The notes under the pieces: generated by a model
Database searches by the model: none
What the model was told of the DNA's origin: nothing
Seen by the model: the letters and a program-made list of their open reading frames with translations, nothing else
Made by a program: the position numbers and the translations under genes
In this document: positions 32,340 through 43,259 of the stretch, piece after piece
Numbering within the stretch: position 1 is the stretch's first letter
How the letters are laid out: each line of letters starts with the position of its first letter
Origin: Pyxicephalus adspersus
Taxonomy: Eukaryota; Chordata; Amphibia; Anura; Pyxicephalidae
Assembly: GCF_032062135.1 (NCBI RefSeq)
Contig: NC_092859.1
Coordinates: 22,348,211-22,412,210 of the forward strand
Direction: 5' to 3'
DNA length: 64,000 bases

Positions 32340-32895
32340 CTCTACATTGATGGTCAATTGAAAAAGTCCCATGATCAGTGGGAGGGGGAATGACCTGGGG
32401 AGTTAGTGGCTCCTGGGGACAGTGGAAATGAAAAGGGCCTAGCATTGGTGGTAAGGGGAAGAAAAATGCCCGGTGTAGTGGGAAGTAAAATGTCCAGAGT
32501 TTGTGGGAGAAAGAATGCCAAGGTGCCAAACAGAGGGTGAGAATAACAACAGAGCTTAGCAAGGGTACAGTAGTGTGCAGAGAGAGGTGAGGGGTACAAC
32601 ATTGCTCAGCAAGGGGTTGGGATGGACAGGTATACTCAACAGAGGGTGGGGAGGAACAATAATGCCCAGAGAGGGATGTGGGTTTGGATACAAGGATGTC
32701 CAATAGAGAGTGGGTACAATAAAAGAAATAGTTGGGGGTACAATGGTGCCCATTGGGGTAGTGAGATAACAATAGTGTTCCAATAGGGTTGGGAGGAATG
32801 ATAGAGCTTAACTGGGAGTATAGGAGAGCAATAGGGCCCAGTGGGAGAACAATAGTGCCCAGCAGAGGATGTGAGGGTTATAATTAGGTGGCAGT
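32340..32895. repeat. degenerate G/A-rich tandem tract
   Basis: The strand is strongly purine-biased and repeats variants of GGGAGGAACAATAGTGCCCA and CAGAGGGTGGGG at roughly 30-40 bp spacing (for example near 32,590, 32,640, 32,700, 32,765, 32,825 and 32,860). It looks like a decayed minisatellite. The overlapping 75-166-residue minus-strand frames (Pro/Ser/His/Cys-rich) come from this bias. Confidence 0.6.
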
Positions 32896-32931
32896 ATGAG
32901 ATTTCAGCACTGATGGAAGCACAGTCTAAAG

Positions 32932-33249
32932 CAGTGGTCGCCAACCTTTTCAGACCTACGGACCACTAAACTTACCGGCTCCAGACCACACATGCGTGGG
33001 GAGCCGGGTGTCACTCAAAAGGGGAAGAAACTTCCCCCATAGTGATGTCATGATGCCAGAACAAATCCACCCGGTCTGAGCCTGCGATGGGAGAGTGGGC
33101 GGGTTGTGTCCAGAGGCACAACCTGCCCACCATCCTGAGTCTGCAATCTGTACAAGGAAAATAGTCCGTGGCTCTGGCCGGTGCGCCCCCCCAGCGGGGT
33201 ACTTTTTCTGACCCTGTTGGGGGGTGCACCGGCCAGAGCTGCGGACCAC
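32932..33249 (+). mobile_element. hAT-type element (GTGGTCGCCAACC family), right end lost
   Basis: It begins CAGTGGTCGCCAACCTTTTC, a hAT terminus, followed by GGACCACT, GTGTCACTC, GGGCGGGTTGTGTCCAGAGG, TCTGGCCGGTGCGCCCCCCC and AGAGCTGCGGACCACT. The same family occurs complete at 54,511-54,746 and as a right end at 56,900-56,978. The expected right end is absent; a TA-flanked element starts exactly where it should continue. Confidence 0.7.
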
Positions 33250-33251
33250 TA

Positions 33252-33940
33252 GGGATGAGAGAAAATGCCTCTGGCATTCCTGAGAAAATTTCCTTGAACT
33301 TCCAATGGTTCCGCAAAATTTCAGCAAACTGATTTCGCAAAACCATAGGAAGATCGAGGAAATTATACCAGGAGGATTCACAGCATTCCCTGGGAATCCT
33401 CCTGTTTGCCATCCCCGGGGTTAATTATCCTCTAGTGCCTGGGGATCTCCTCTAGTGCCTGCAGCCACATTCATTGAGAACAGTCTGCGATCCCCGGCAC
33501 TAGAGGTTAATTAACCTCTAGTGCCCGGGAATCGCAGAGGATTTCCCTAGAAATCCTCCTGTTCGTGCAATCCCTGGGCACTAGTTATCAATTAACCTCT
33601 AGGAGAACCCCCCAAAGGAGAACCCCTGTTACAGATACAGATGTATCATTTGTAAGAGATACTTATATTACAATGTCAGGAGGTTCTCCTGTGCTGGGCA
33701 TCTTCTCAATGATTGCAGCTGTGGCTTCATTCATTGAGAAGGGTGTGTGATCCCCGGGGCACTAGTGGTAATTAACCTCTAGTGCCCGGGGATCGCAGAG
33801 GATGCAGCCCTGGAAATCCTCCTGTTCGGCATTGGCTAGACCTCTCGGCGAATCAGAAGGCCATTCTCTCTTACATTTTCCATAAGCGAGAAAGGGCTGA
33901 TTCCCCACAATCGAATCTAATATTCTTGCTTGCTCATCCC
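33252..33940. mobile_element. TA-flanked inverted-repeat element with internal palindromes
   Basis: The terminus GGGATGAGAGAAAATG on the left is the inverted complement of the right end TTCTTGCTTGCTCATCCC over the first 8 bases, with weaker similarity beyond. TA flanks both sides (33,250-33,251 and 33,941-33,942), which suits a Tc1/mariner-type mechanism. Inside, the module GATCCCCGGCACTAGAGGTT/AATTAACCTCTAGTGCCCGG forms strong hairpins. Four versions occur near 33,415, 33,490-33,535, 33,570-33,602 and 33,750-33,798. AATCCTCCTG recurs beside them. It has no transposase frame. Confidence 0.65.
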
Positions 33941-33942
33941 TA

Positions 33943-34249
33943 ATTGAATTGTTCCATGACCACCAAATTGTTCTTGCAAGTCTGTCGGGCAGGAGATCAC
34001 TCACAGACTCTGCAAAAATGGGAACTTCCTGGATCCATAGGATTCTGGATTTAGGTTATAAACCTGGGACAGTCCCATGGAATGAGGAAAAGTTGCGGGT
34101 ATGTACGTTTTTAGTACTTTCCTAGAGTAACAACACTGTTCTTCTATAGATATAGTTCAGTAAGAAATAATCCCAGGACCCCAAAATCACTTCTGGACGG
34201 TCCCTTTAAGAAACTAAAGCCCATAAACCCTGCAATCCCTTTAATCTGC
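33943..34249. other. unique sequence, nothing recognised
   Basis: Non-coding link region without recognisable repeats. Confidence 0.4.
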
Positions 34250-34830
34250 TCTCTTCCTTCCCATTTTGCCAAAGGCTAATGGCCGCCTGATCTCCTAATA
34301 CGTATTGACTTTGTTTTACTGATATTTATGGAGGTTTCTTTGCTTTCAAGGTAACCTTGATGATGTCGTTATTCAGCGCAGTCATTTTTATTCCAGGTCT
34401 TCCATTGATTTCACTGTGTCAAGAAGACCAATAAATTGCGGTGATGGTGGTGCCCTCATTTGCGTCGCCCTAATTGGAGTCAGGTGACTCCCGGGGCCGC
34501 ATTAGTGAGACGCTCTGCGGTGTTTTTTTTCAGATCGGTGTTAAATTTCAGGTGAGATTGTTAGAGGCCGGGAGCTCATTACAGACGCCGCGCTCTGCGG
34601 ATGATAGCAATGATTTGTCTGGAGGCGACAGTTGGCACGCTGCGGTGGTGTGCACCCACATTTCATCGTGACCCCGGACACAGCCACAATTCACGGGCAA
34701 TCGCTGCACTCCAGACACAAATGGCTCTTTAAAGAGGTGATTAAATCACAGAGAGGTGTCCCCGGTCAGTAATCATTCTGTTCCATAATATTTAGGTAGA
34801 AAAATATTATCAGAAGTTAAATAACAGGAG
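34250..34830. promoter_or_regulatory. CpG-containing unique block, candidate conserved regulatory element
   Basis: CpGs are frequent (GGCCGCATTAGTGAGACGCT, ACGCCGCGCTCTGCGG, GGCGACAG, CACGCTGCGG, CATCGTGACCCCGGAC). A palindromic bZIP-like GTCAGGTGACTC, a TTTAAAGAGG stretch, GTGATTAAATCAC (a perfect palindrome at about 34,738) and GGTAGAAAAATATT are also present. There are no repeat ends. An intron-like TTTTTTTTCAG followed by CAGGTGAG occurs at 34,525-34,555 but no exon was recognised. Confidence 0.33.
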
Positions 34831-35881
34831 TTTTTTCCGCACATTCTCCTCTCTAATCTACATGAGAAAAGCTGAATTTCACATTCTATGGTGCGATCTA
34901 TTGAATTTTATACTTTATTTCTGCACTGTAGAATCTTTATTAAAACTTTTCCTTTGTGCTAGTGTTGCTTGCTGACAGTGGAATGCTGTCTGTGTTTGAA
35001 ACTCAACTGGATAAAAAGTGACCCATATGTTTCATGAAGAATTCCGAAACTTTTTTTTAGGTTTGGTTGGAACACGGGCAATGATAGACTTTGTTAGCTT
35101 ATAACTGATCATAATGGTCAAATCCAGTGACCACACAAGTTAGAGGAGACGTCCTGAATGGAGAGAGGGCTGTTGGAAGACCTAACACCTCCCCACTATA
35201 TCCAAAACTCAAAGAAAACTTTTAGTGGGAGTTGCACTTTATGGTGTATTGAACAAACCTAAAAATTAGGTTGGGGGTATGGAAAAGATCTCAGCACCCT
35301 CAGACGAATTTGTCAGCAATCTGTTGTATTCAATGATATTTAGAAGATCCTAAGAAAATGCAGCAAGAGGGTTCCCTGGTTCCAGCTCCATCTTTTCCCA
35401 AAGCCCTGCCCTGGAGTAGGAGGAGGAAGCTAAATGCCACAAATTCAATAGGCAGCAGAGGCACCTAGCAGCACTATGCAAAATCTGCTAAATCCAATTG
35501 TAATGAACTTTGTAAACCTAAAATAAAATGAACAAACAGTCATTGTTAACTTATTCATCGACTTCCTGAAAACCTGGAGTTGCTTTATGAGTTCACCAAG
35601 GAAAAGTCTTCCTAGAAGGTCCCCGGGTGGTGTCTGTGTGGTCCACCAATCTTTGTGATTTGTAAAGTTTTTTGTTATACTATACAACATCTGCAGCTCA
35701 TTTACACAGCAAATCAACATGTCTGTCCAGATCTGAGCTGCCACTCCAAAGTCTACAAGTGAATCCATAGTTGTACCAATGGTAGTGCAGCAAAGTAGAT
35801 ACAATAGCTAGGAAGGAGATGAAGATTTGTTGAACTATGATTTTTCAGAATTTTCAAAGGATATCTTTGAATTTCAGTCCA
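34831..35881. other. unique sequence
   Basis: The 119- and 95-residue minus-strand frames at 35.4-36.0 kb have no recognisable family features. A GACGTCCTGAATGGAGAGAGGG stretch near 35,148 may be a dispersed repeat, but its ends are not visible. Confidence 0.4.
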
Positions 35882-36125
35882 ACAACTGTTCTTAGACCAA
35901 GATGGCACCATCAGTCTGCTGCAGGCAGTAGGAAGAATTTCCTCAGTCTTCTTCCCTTTGTGATCAGACTGCAACATTAACTTTGTAGCAAGACACAAGG
36001 TGGGTGGCTGTAGCAGGACATTTGTGAACTCAGAAGACAAATGATTGTATCATTCCTTGGCCGGCATCTCAGTCCAAGAAGAAGATTGTGATTCTGGATC
36101 CTGCATGTTGCCTAAACAAAGACAG
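35882..36125 (+). mobile_element. internal part of a CCTGATTTA-family DNA element
   Basis: It shares TTGTGATCAGACTGCAAC and GGCATCTCAGTCCAAGAA, in the same order and about the same spacing, with the copy at 5788-6125, and the latter phrase with 18,440. Both terminal repeats are missing. Confidence 0.45.
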
Positions 36126-36664
36126 TCAATTTAAATGTTTTCAGATGTTTAGAATAGTATCTCTTTTGCAGACAGAATACACCAAGATCAGAAAATTATT
36201 GGGATGTAAAGATTTTTTGACTTTAGTCATTCATCACCTGAACTCCAGCTGATTATTACAAAAGTTGCAATGTATTGAAGGAGAAATTATCTTTGGTGTG
36301 GGCTATGGAGCTGACAGATGGGACCTTAACTGACCTTCCAAGGGCCCCACAGCTGGATCGCAACCTTCATAATGCTGTTATTGTGGTTCCTCATAATGTA
36401 ATAATATTTGAGTGACACATTGTATCTTGTGATTGTCATCATCGGTATCATTCTCACCCAGCTGGTCACACAAAACCATTGTGATGTAACTTTCTAGAAA
36501 TAAGTTGAGGACAGAAGATCTGTTTCAGAGAAATACTTTTATTTTTACCATTTTTTAAGTTCCGTCCAAGAAATACTTAGAAGTCCGTTTAGGTTTAGCA
36601 ACATGGGTGAGAAGGAAAAAAAAGAACAAGTTGAGTTTTTGCTTCTGTAAATATGAAAAAGCAA
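36126..36664. other. unique sequence, nothing recognised
   Basis: AT-rich non-coding DNA. No repeat or gene recognised. Confidence 0.45.
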
Positions 36665-36748
36665 ATGTATGTGATGACAATAATTACATTACAATAATAC
36701 AATAATTGTAATAATGTAATTATTACAATAATTACAATTATCACATTT
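36665..36748. repeat. AT-rich palindrome (ATTACAATAATT units)
   Basis: Repeated AATTACATTACAATAATA and its inverted form TTGTAATAATGTAATTATTA lie back to back, followed by further ATTACAATAATT. It could extrude as a cruciform. Confidence 0.75.
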
Positions 36749-36849
36749 GGTAGCTGGTACAATGGGAAAACATTTTTGATGGAGCAGGTGAGGAACCTGT
36801 GCACCACAAGATATGCTGCACCTACCACATGTGTCCCCACCATGGCACC

Positions 36850-37220
36850 ACCTTCCTCATTTACTCTTCGTATTTATCTTCTCCTCCCTTGTCCTCTCAT
36901 CTTTTCTCCTCTCATCTTCATCCTCTCATTCCACCTCATCTCCTAACCCATTTCCCCCATCTCCTCTACTTATCCCATCTTTGATTCTTCTCTTCTTCCG
37001 CTTCTGTTTATTGTCCCCTCCTACCTCAGCCAATCTCCTCCCCTGCTTATCTTCACCTTTATTGCTTGCATTTTGCCCTCCTTTGGCAGTTAGTATCCCT
37101 TATCACCCCCCTCCCTACCAAACTTTCTGAATCTCTTTAATAGGCTTTTCTTCTGCCATGCTTATATCTTCTTCTTATTCTGCCGCCCTCCTCATCTCCC
37201 TTCCCTTTGTTTCTCATTCA
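36850..37220. repeat. pyrimidine-rich tract
   Basis: Long runs of C and T (for example CTTCTCCTCCCTTGTCCTCT and CATCTTTTCTCCTCTCATCT) with a loosely repeated CCTCTCATCT word. The Pro/Ser/Leu frames on the plus strand reflect this bias. Mirror-like pyrimidine runs can form triplex DNA. Confidence 0.7.
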
Positions 37221-37269
37221 TTTGGAAGTTAATTACCTTGCTATTAAAATAATAAAAAGTACTTATTTT

Positions 37270-38124
37270 CATTATTTTTTTGTGGCAACCCACAGACTTG
37301 CTTTGGTGCACACTTTGAGAGACCTCCTGGTGTAACTTTTTAACAAACAACCTTCAAGTTTTATGGCTTGTAGGACCTCACAAAACTCTAAATACAACAC
37401 TGGTAATATTTGAAAAGTTTGCGCACAAACTGAAGACTAAAGATCTTTGTACCAACTGTGAAACATGCTGATGGCAATTTTACGGTTTGGGGGGGGCTTT
37501 GCTGTTTCATGGCCTTGACAGCTTGCATTGAATCAGCTATGATTTCAGCATCATATCATAATTTGGTGAATAGGAATGTGAAGGCATCTGTCCAAAAGTT
37601 GAATTGGTCCTAACCTGGTAATGATCCAAAGCTCTCCAAGGGTTGGCCCAATTTTTTGAAGAGGTTATAGGCTAGTCAAAACAAAACTTTGATTTTTTTC
37701 CATGTTTTGGGTGGATTTAAAAACAGGGTAGAAAACCCAAAAATGTTGCAACTTAAGTCATTTTGCTTGGAGTAATGGTCAAAAGTTCCTATGTCAGAGT
37801 CTGATAGGTGGGATTACAAAACAACTACAAGAAGTCAATTCTGCTAATGGGGGCAATATTAGCTTCTAAAAGCCAGTGTGTTCTTACTTTTTCTACAGTA
37901 CACCATAATATATCAAATAATATTTTTGTTGAATACCTTGATATTTTTTTTTTTGTTGAATACCGTGATAAGACAAAATGTCATAATTATGTTATATTTA
38001 TTCCAGTATATCACCTTTAAATGAACTGTCTGAATGAAGTTCCAATGTTTTTTTGTTCACATATGCTAAAGAAGTGAATGATTTTCACGGGGTGCATTTA
38101 ATTTTTCACACGACTGTCTGTGCA
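37270..38124 (+). pseudogene. decayed Tc1-like transposase and element 3' half
   Basis: Broken frames match the C-terminal half of vertebrate Tc1-type transposases. Near 37,455 the bases encode a VPTVKH-like box followed by a WGG pattern, as in the family's PTVKHGGGS..WGCF. Near 37,620 there is an NDPK motif, where the family has the second catalytic Asp (NDPKH). Downstream come GGGATTACAAAACAACTACA, CTTACTTTTTC and ATTTTTCACACGACTGT, the usual end of such elements. Several stops interrupt the frame, and the left terminal repeat and the first part of the catalytic domain are not visible. Long inactive. Confidence 0.6.
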
Positions 38125-39425
38125 GTGTGAATGTAAATCTTTGACATTAACCGCTGTGTAACTGTGCCGCCCTCCTGGGAAGTTGAAGGAGAAAAGTTTT
38201 CAATCCTCTCTTGAAGTTTGTTTTACACATCAGGACGGCTATAAAACTGGAAGAGAAAGGAGCTGGAAGAGGACGTTCCCTGTGCGTGCAATATAAAGAG
38301 CTGTCTGTGCGCAGCATGTTATTAAATGTCATCGCTGTATATCATCACCAACATATAGAACATCTGGGTACAAATGTTATAATGTGTATAATGTTATACC
38401 CTTCCTGCTTTTCAGGATATGCGTGTCCCCATGCATGGTGCATGTTGTGTATGTGTATTGGAGGGGCTCATATTCATTTTTAACAGTCCCCTAATGCACA
38501 TTACCAAGGCAAATGGACCCAAAGACAAACCACAACGCAATACACATAATCTGTTTTGAGTTTTAAAATAAAAGGGCTGGGGATGTGTTTTTAAAGACGA
38601 TGTTGTGGCCTTTGGAAAGGAGCCACAGGAGATGACTGTTCAAAAGCAACACAGCAAGTTATTGCATTAAAAATGGCACCTGGCAGAAATAGGCCCATAG
38701 GAATGCAGAATGAGAAGCATAACAAAAGAAGCAACAATGAATTTGTAACGCCATGCACATCAACAAGAAAGTGGAGGCCAGGGGTAGGAGATGCAAACTT
38801 CTACCTGACTTAGGTTACATTTGCAGCTTTGCCAATCTCTTGACTTAAGTTTGGAAGCAATGTCATGATTATAAATGTGCTATAAAAAAACATCAAAGTT
38901 GCTTGTAAATGTAAAGGAGGTGGCGCAGGGAGAAAATTTGGAAAGTCGGTATTTACATAGGAAGCGATCTATAAGTAAGCACCCCTCTGTGATTTTATAT
39001 CCTGCTATGAGACTTGAGCACAGGTACCCTTGATTGTATATCTAAAGCCTATTTTGTAAAAAGTAGGGAATATTTAGAACCCTTGTTAAGTTTCTTTTTG
39101 TAGCTGTGCCCCATTTTCCTTATCTTCCTTTCTCAGGACACTACAGGAAGTGACAGGTAATCGGCCCAAAGGAAGGAAAATCTTCTCCTAGTTGTCAATG
39201 TCAATTCAAAGTGTAAGATTCTCCATCTGTTTTGGAAAAAATGGCGACCTGGACTGTGGGCCCAATGAGGACACAGACAGCAAAAACAATATAAGAGGGT
39301 CTAACCCTTCCCTGTTCTATTTAAATGACTTTATTGGATGCAGTTGGATGACACATCAGATGGCCTGAGCTCTATAAAGTTTAGCAGAGAGAAAATACCA
39401 TATCCTATGCTGTACAGGTCTGCAG
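38125..39425. other. unique AT-rich sequence
   Basis: No gene recognised. Short frames of 61-90 residues occur on both strands around 38.15-38.5 kb with no domain. Confidence 0.45.
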
Positions 39426-40195
39426 GGCGCACAACGCGAGTCTGGAAACAATCAGCGGGGGCTTGCGTTCCTCGTCTCCGAGCCTTTTATGACCGTACGG
39501 CCTGTGCAGTTTACCTTCTGCCGCCTTCTTTGTTTTATGAAAGTAAAAATGTGAAAATCTACTGATAAGCCAGGAGAATAAAATCTTAATAGAATGTCAG
39601 TGCTTTCCCCTCGACCGCGTCGTGCTCGCCGAGCGGCGGCTGTAATGCCAAACATATGTATCCCTGGCCCTAATCACCTTGTCGAGTTAAACTGTATATT
39701 CAAATTCATTTCGCTGACACATGATCTAATGGCCGAGAACAACAATTCTATTGTCACGTTAATTGAAAAGTCAGAGCGGAGCTGGGGTCTGATTGCTGAG
39801 GGTCTCGGGGAGGGGGGCTCGTGTTCCCACACCTGCAGCGAGACCATAACACGGACATTGTGAGCGGCATCTGGATTCAATCAGGATAAAGACATCGATA
39901 TTTGGCTCCTGTGGCACATAAATTCAGCATTACATTCCCTTTAAAAGCTCCCCCTTTCATTCTTACGGACAAGATAGATTTGTGGCTCCAGCGAGTCTAA
40001 CAAAGTCGAAACCGCAAAATGGAAAGGAGTTCCTTTCGTACCTACCGATTGTGTTCTCCATGTTACCTAAACAAAGGATGGCGCGCAGCCCCGGGACGCT
40101 GAGTTAATGCCGCAGACAGACAAGGCCACGTCTCTGGATTCGCCATACGGAATCTAAGCAGCTCCATAAATCTGCTTTGACTTTTCTGGGCCAAA
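39426..40195. promoter_or_regulatory. CpG-containing unique block, candidate conserved regulatory element
   Basis: About 770 bp with many CpGs (GGGCGCACAACGCGAG, CTCGACCGCGTCGTGCTCGC, GAGCGGCGGC, GATGGCGCGCAGCCCCGGGA). It holds an inverted SOX-type pair (AACAAT at 39,741-39,746 and ATTGT at 39,750-39,754), then CACGTTAATTGA, a homeodomain-like word. AACCTAAACAAAGG-like words follow near 40,068. Four overlapping frames on both strands argue against coding. Regulatory function is inferred. Confidence 0.38.
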
Positions 40196-41485
40196 TGGTT
40201 GCACACATGTGTTGGCTAGAGATGTGGCGGACACGCAAAAGGCGTGCAAATTTACGCTTATGTGCGTTTCAAATGGTTTCCATTGTAACTATAATGTAAC
40301 TATAAACGCTACAGCAGAATTTTGTCTACCCTGTATGTTCTGTTGATCCTTTTAGTGGGTTTTGTTTTCTATGTCCTGTAGCAGAGTGACAACACTATGT
40401 TCTGCAGCAAAAGCGCTCAACAGCGTAGTCACCCTATGGAAAGGGATATTTCAGATGGTTTTTAAAGGTCTGTTTAGATATAGTGCACATGTGCTAACAT
40501 TTGTAATGTTAATTTGTTTTAAAGCTGCCAACACAACCCTAACCCTAAAAAAAACAAACAAACAAACAAAAAAAAACCCCACAGCATTCTAATGCACCAA
40601 ATCAAGCTATTGTGTAATTCTGTGTGGTGTGCTCAGGTCTGTTGCCTTAGTGTTTTGAAGTGCTTTTCAAATGTATTAGCAAAATGATGCAGCAATGCAT
40701 GTTAGGTGCGTTACCATACGGACAGCACTAATGCATGCATTCACACAAAATATAGATCTATATGAGCAATCAACATTGAAAAATTACAGTTACAGTATTT
40801 AAAGATTTAAATCATATGAAAATAAAATACCCATTGTAAGCACCTCCAGCAGCTTCATATGGCTTATCCAAGAACTTGTAACTGTCCACCGAGCTTGAAC
40901 TGTAAAGGAAGTAAAAAATTACCCGATCTTTTGGCAGGATCAGCAGGCAAAAAAATGTTACAGAGGGGCTCAGAGAAACAAAACTATCCAGTCTGTAAAG
41001 GACCCCTGGTTGCTTTTCTTAGTGAAATGCAGCTGCTGTAATATTTAAATATTTCCAGGAATTACCAGCAGGTAGCAGAGCATATAAGGACTTAAATTAT
41101 AGTATCTTGAGAAAATTATCAAGACTATGTTGTATCAGTATTTTTAAAGTCCAATTTGGGACATTTAAAGAAAACAGCTTAGATTGCTCACTTTCAATCG
41201 GGAGCTGTCCCTTGTAGTACCGGATCTTTGCCACAAGATGTCCTCATTGCTCCAGGTGCTCAGTGTCATTCTCAGCAGATGCTTATCACATATTCCATGT
41301 GAGTCTTGCTGTCTGAGTCTTGTGTGTGTTCCCCTTTAACATTCTAAGCCTGGTTTGTTTTCTACTCAGGGCTTCATCTGCATCTGATCTGTACTGTGTC
41401 TGTGACTATCTAGAGTTGTGATGATCAACTTTATCGATATTTAGAGATTGTAATGTGAAAGAAAACTGTAAAACACTTCAGACAT
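40196..41485. other. unique sequence
   Basis: No gene or repeat recognised. A short CAAACAAACAAAC run lies at about 40,554. The 40.24-40.76 kb stretch has words such as GTGCGTTTCAAATGG and AATGCATGCATTCACAC that may belong to a degenerate miniature element. Confidence 0.4.
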
Positions 41486-41486
41486 A

Positions 41487-42652
41487 TTAAAGGAGATGGT
41501 CAGAGACTGTGGACATACTAGGAGAGATGGTCAGAGACTGCAAACATTGTACAGGAGATGGTCAGAGACTGCAGAGATACTACGAGAGATGGTCAGAGAC
41601 TGCCGACATATTATAGGAGATGGTCAGAGACTGCAGACAGACTACAGAAGATGGTCAGAGACTGCAGACATTGTACAAGAGATGGTCAGAGACTGCAGAC
41701 AGACTACAGGAGATGGTCAGAGACTGCAGACATNNNNNNNNNNNNNNNNNNNNNNNNNNNNNNNNNNNNNNNNNNNNNNNNNNNNNNNNNNNNNNNNNNN
41801 NNNNNNNNNNNNNNNNNNNNNNNNNNNNNNNNNNNNNNNNNNNNNNNNNNNNNNNNNNNNNNNNNNNNNNNNNNNNNNNNNNNNNNNNNNNNNNNNNNNN
41901 NNNNNNNNNNNNNNNNNNNNNNNNNNNNNNNNNNNNNNNNNNNNNNNNNNNNNNNNNNNNNNNNNNNNNNNNNNNNNNNNNNNNNNNNNNNNNNNNNNNN
42001 NNNNNNNNNNNNNNNNNNNNNNNNNNNNNNNNNNNNNNNNNNNNNNNNNNNNNNNNNNNNNNNNNNNNNNNNNNNNNNNNNNNNNNNNNNNNNNNNNNNN
42101 NNNNNNNNNNNNNNNNNNNNNNNNNNNNNNNNNNNNNNNNNNNNNNNNNNNNNNNNNNNNNNNNNNNNNNNNNNNNNNNNNNNNNNNNNNNNNNNNNNNN
42201 NNNNNNNNNNNNNNNNNNNNNNNNNNNNNNNNNNNNNNNNNNNNNNNNNNNNNNNNNNNNNNNNNNNNNNNNNNNNNNNNNNNNNNNNNNNNNNNNNNNN
42301 NNNNNNNNNNNNNNNNNNNNNNNNNNNNNNNNNNNNNNNNNNNNNNNNNNNNNNNNNNNNNNNNNNNNNNNNNNNNNNNNNNNNNNNNNNNNNNNNNNNN
42401 NNNNNNNNNNNNNNNNNNNNNNNNNNNNNNNNNNNNNNNNNNNNNNNNNNNNNNNNNNNNNNNNNNNNNNNNNNNNNNNNNNNNNNNNNNNNNNNNNNNN
42501 NNNNNNNNNNNNNNNNNNNNNNNNNNNNNNNNNNNNNNNNNNNNNNNNNNNNNNNNNNNNNNNNNNNNNNNNNNNNNNNNNNNNNTACAGGAGATAGTCA
42601 GAGACTGCAGACAGACTACAGGAGATAGTCAGAGACTGCAGACATGCTGTAA
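41487..42652 (+). repeat. 31-bp minisatellite with an 852-bp assembly gap
   Basis: The unit GGAGATGGTCAGAGACTGCA GACATACTACA repeats every 31 bp at 41,487-41,733 and 42,586-42,652, with 852 N between. The unit has no stop in any plus frame. Because 31 is not a multiple of 3, all three plus frames stay open through the visible repeats as a 31-residue repeat (about MVRDCRHTTGDGQRLQTDYR...). Units after the gap carry GATAGTC rather than GATGGTC. Unit phase across the gap is not conserved (offset 13), so the gap size is approximate or the array has indels. No evidence of a gene. Confidence 0.95.
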
Positions 42653-43259
42653 GAGTTGTTGTCTGAAGTAGTGTTTCAGGAGACAGTCATGTTACATCAT
42701 GCTTACATTAGTAACCATCAGCTGCGAGCCTGTAGTTCAAGTACATCTGCCTCCATCTTGTATATTTTGTCCTCATTGTGTTACAAACATGGATTTTGTC
42801 TCAGCATTACCTTTGTAGAGATGCTGTCTGTTTTGATTCACATTTGTATATTTTCAATACAGCCAGAAATAATATAGAACATCAAGAATATAAAAATCTA
42901 AAAGTTTAGCTTAAAAATGAGTTTTAGGCAAATGTCACAAAAATTGCCAAGAAAATCTCTTAGTGAAAGTCTCTGAGGTTACACAAGTCTGCGTTCTTCT
43001 GCTAAGTTAACTCCAAAGAGTCCCAGAATTGATCCCCCCCCCATTTATTAAGTGATCATCCATCCTAAAACTCACATTCAGAACACAACAGCCGTGCCCT
43101 TGGCTTCACCCAATTGTACGGAGAATAAAGATGATTTTCTGAATGTGAACAATCTCCACACACATAAAATATATATTCATCATACGGCAACAAGAGAGAA
43201 AACAGAAACATTGTTCCTTATTTTCCCTCATCCTGAAAGAGAACACAGCCTATAATGTA
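42653..43259. other. unique sequence, nothing recognised
   Basis: Short frames at 42.66-42.88 and 43.05-43.26 kb have no domain or context. Confidence 0.45.

Noticed and set aside
34525..34555. Possible exon with TTTTTTTTCAG acceptor and CAGGTGAG donor
   Set aside because: The interval is about 25 bp, with no recognisable protein or partner exons.
35445..36040. 119- and 95-residue minus-strand frames
   Set aside because: They overlap a dispersed DNA element shared with 5.8 kb and have no domain features.
40535..40560. AACCCTAACCCTAA, telomere-like repeat
   Set aside because: Only two units next to an unrelated A/CAAA run; too short to be an interstitial telomere.
41496..42671. 391-, 356- and 325-residue repeat proteins in three frames
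   Set aside because: All three are the same 31-bp minisatellite read in different phases, and most of their length is N. No promoter, splice or homology support.
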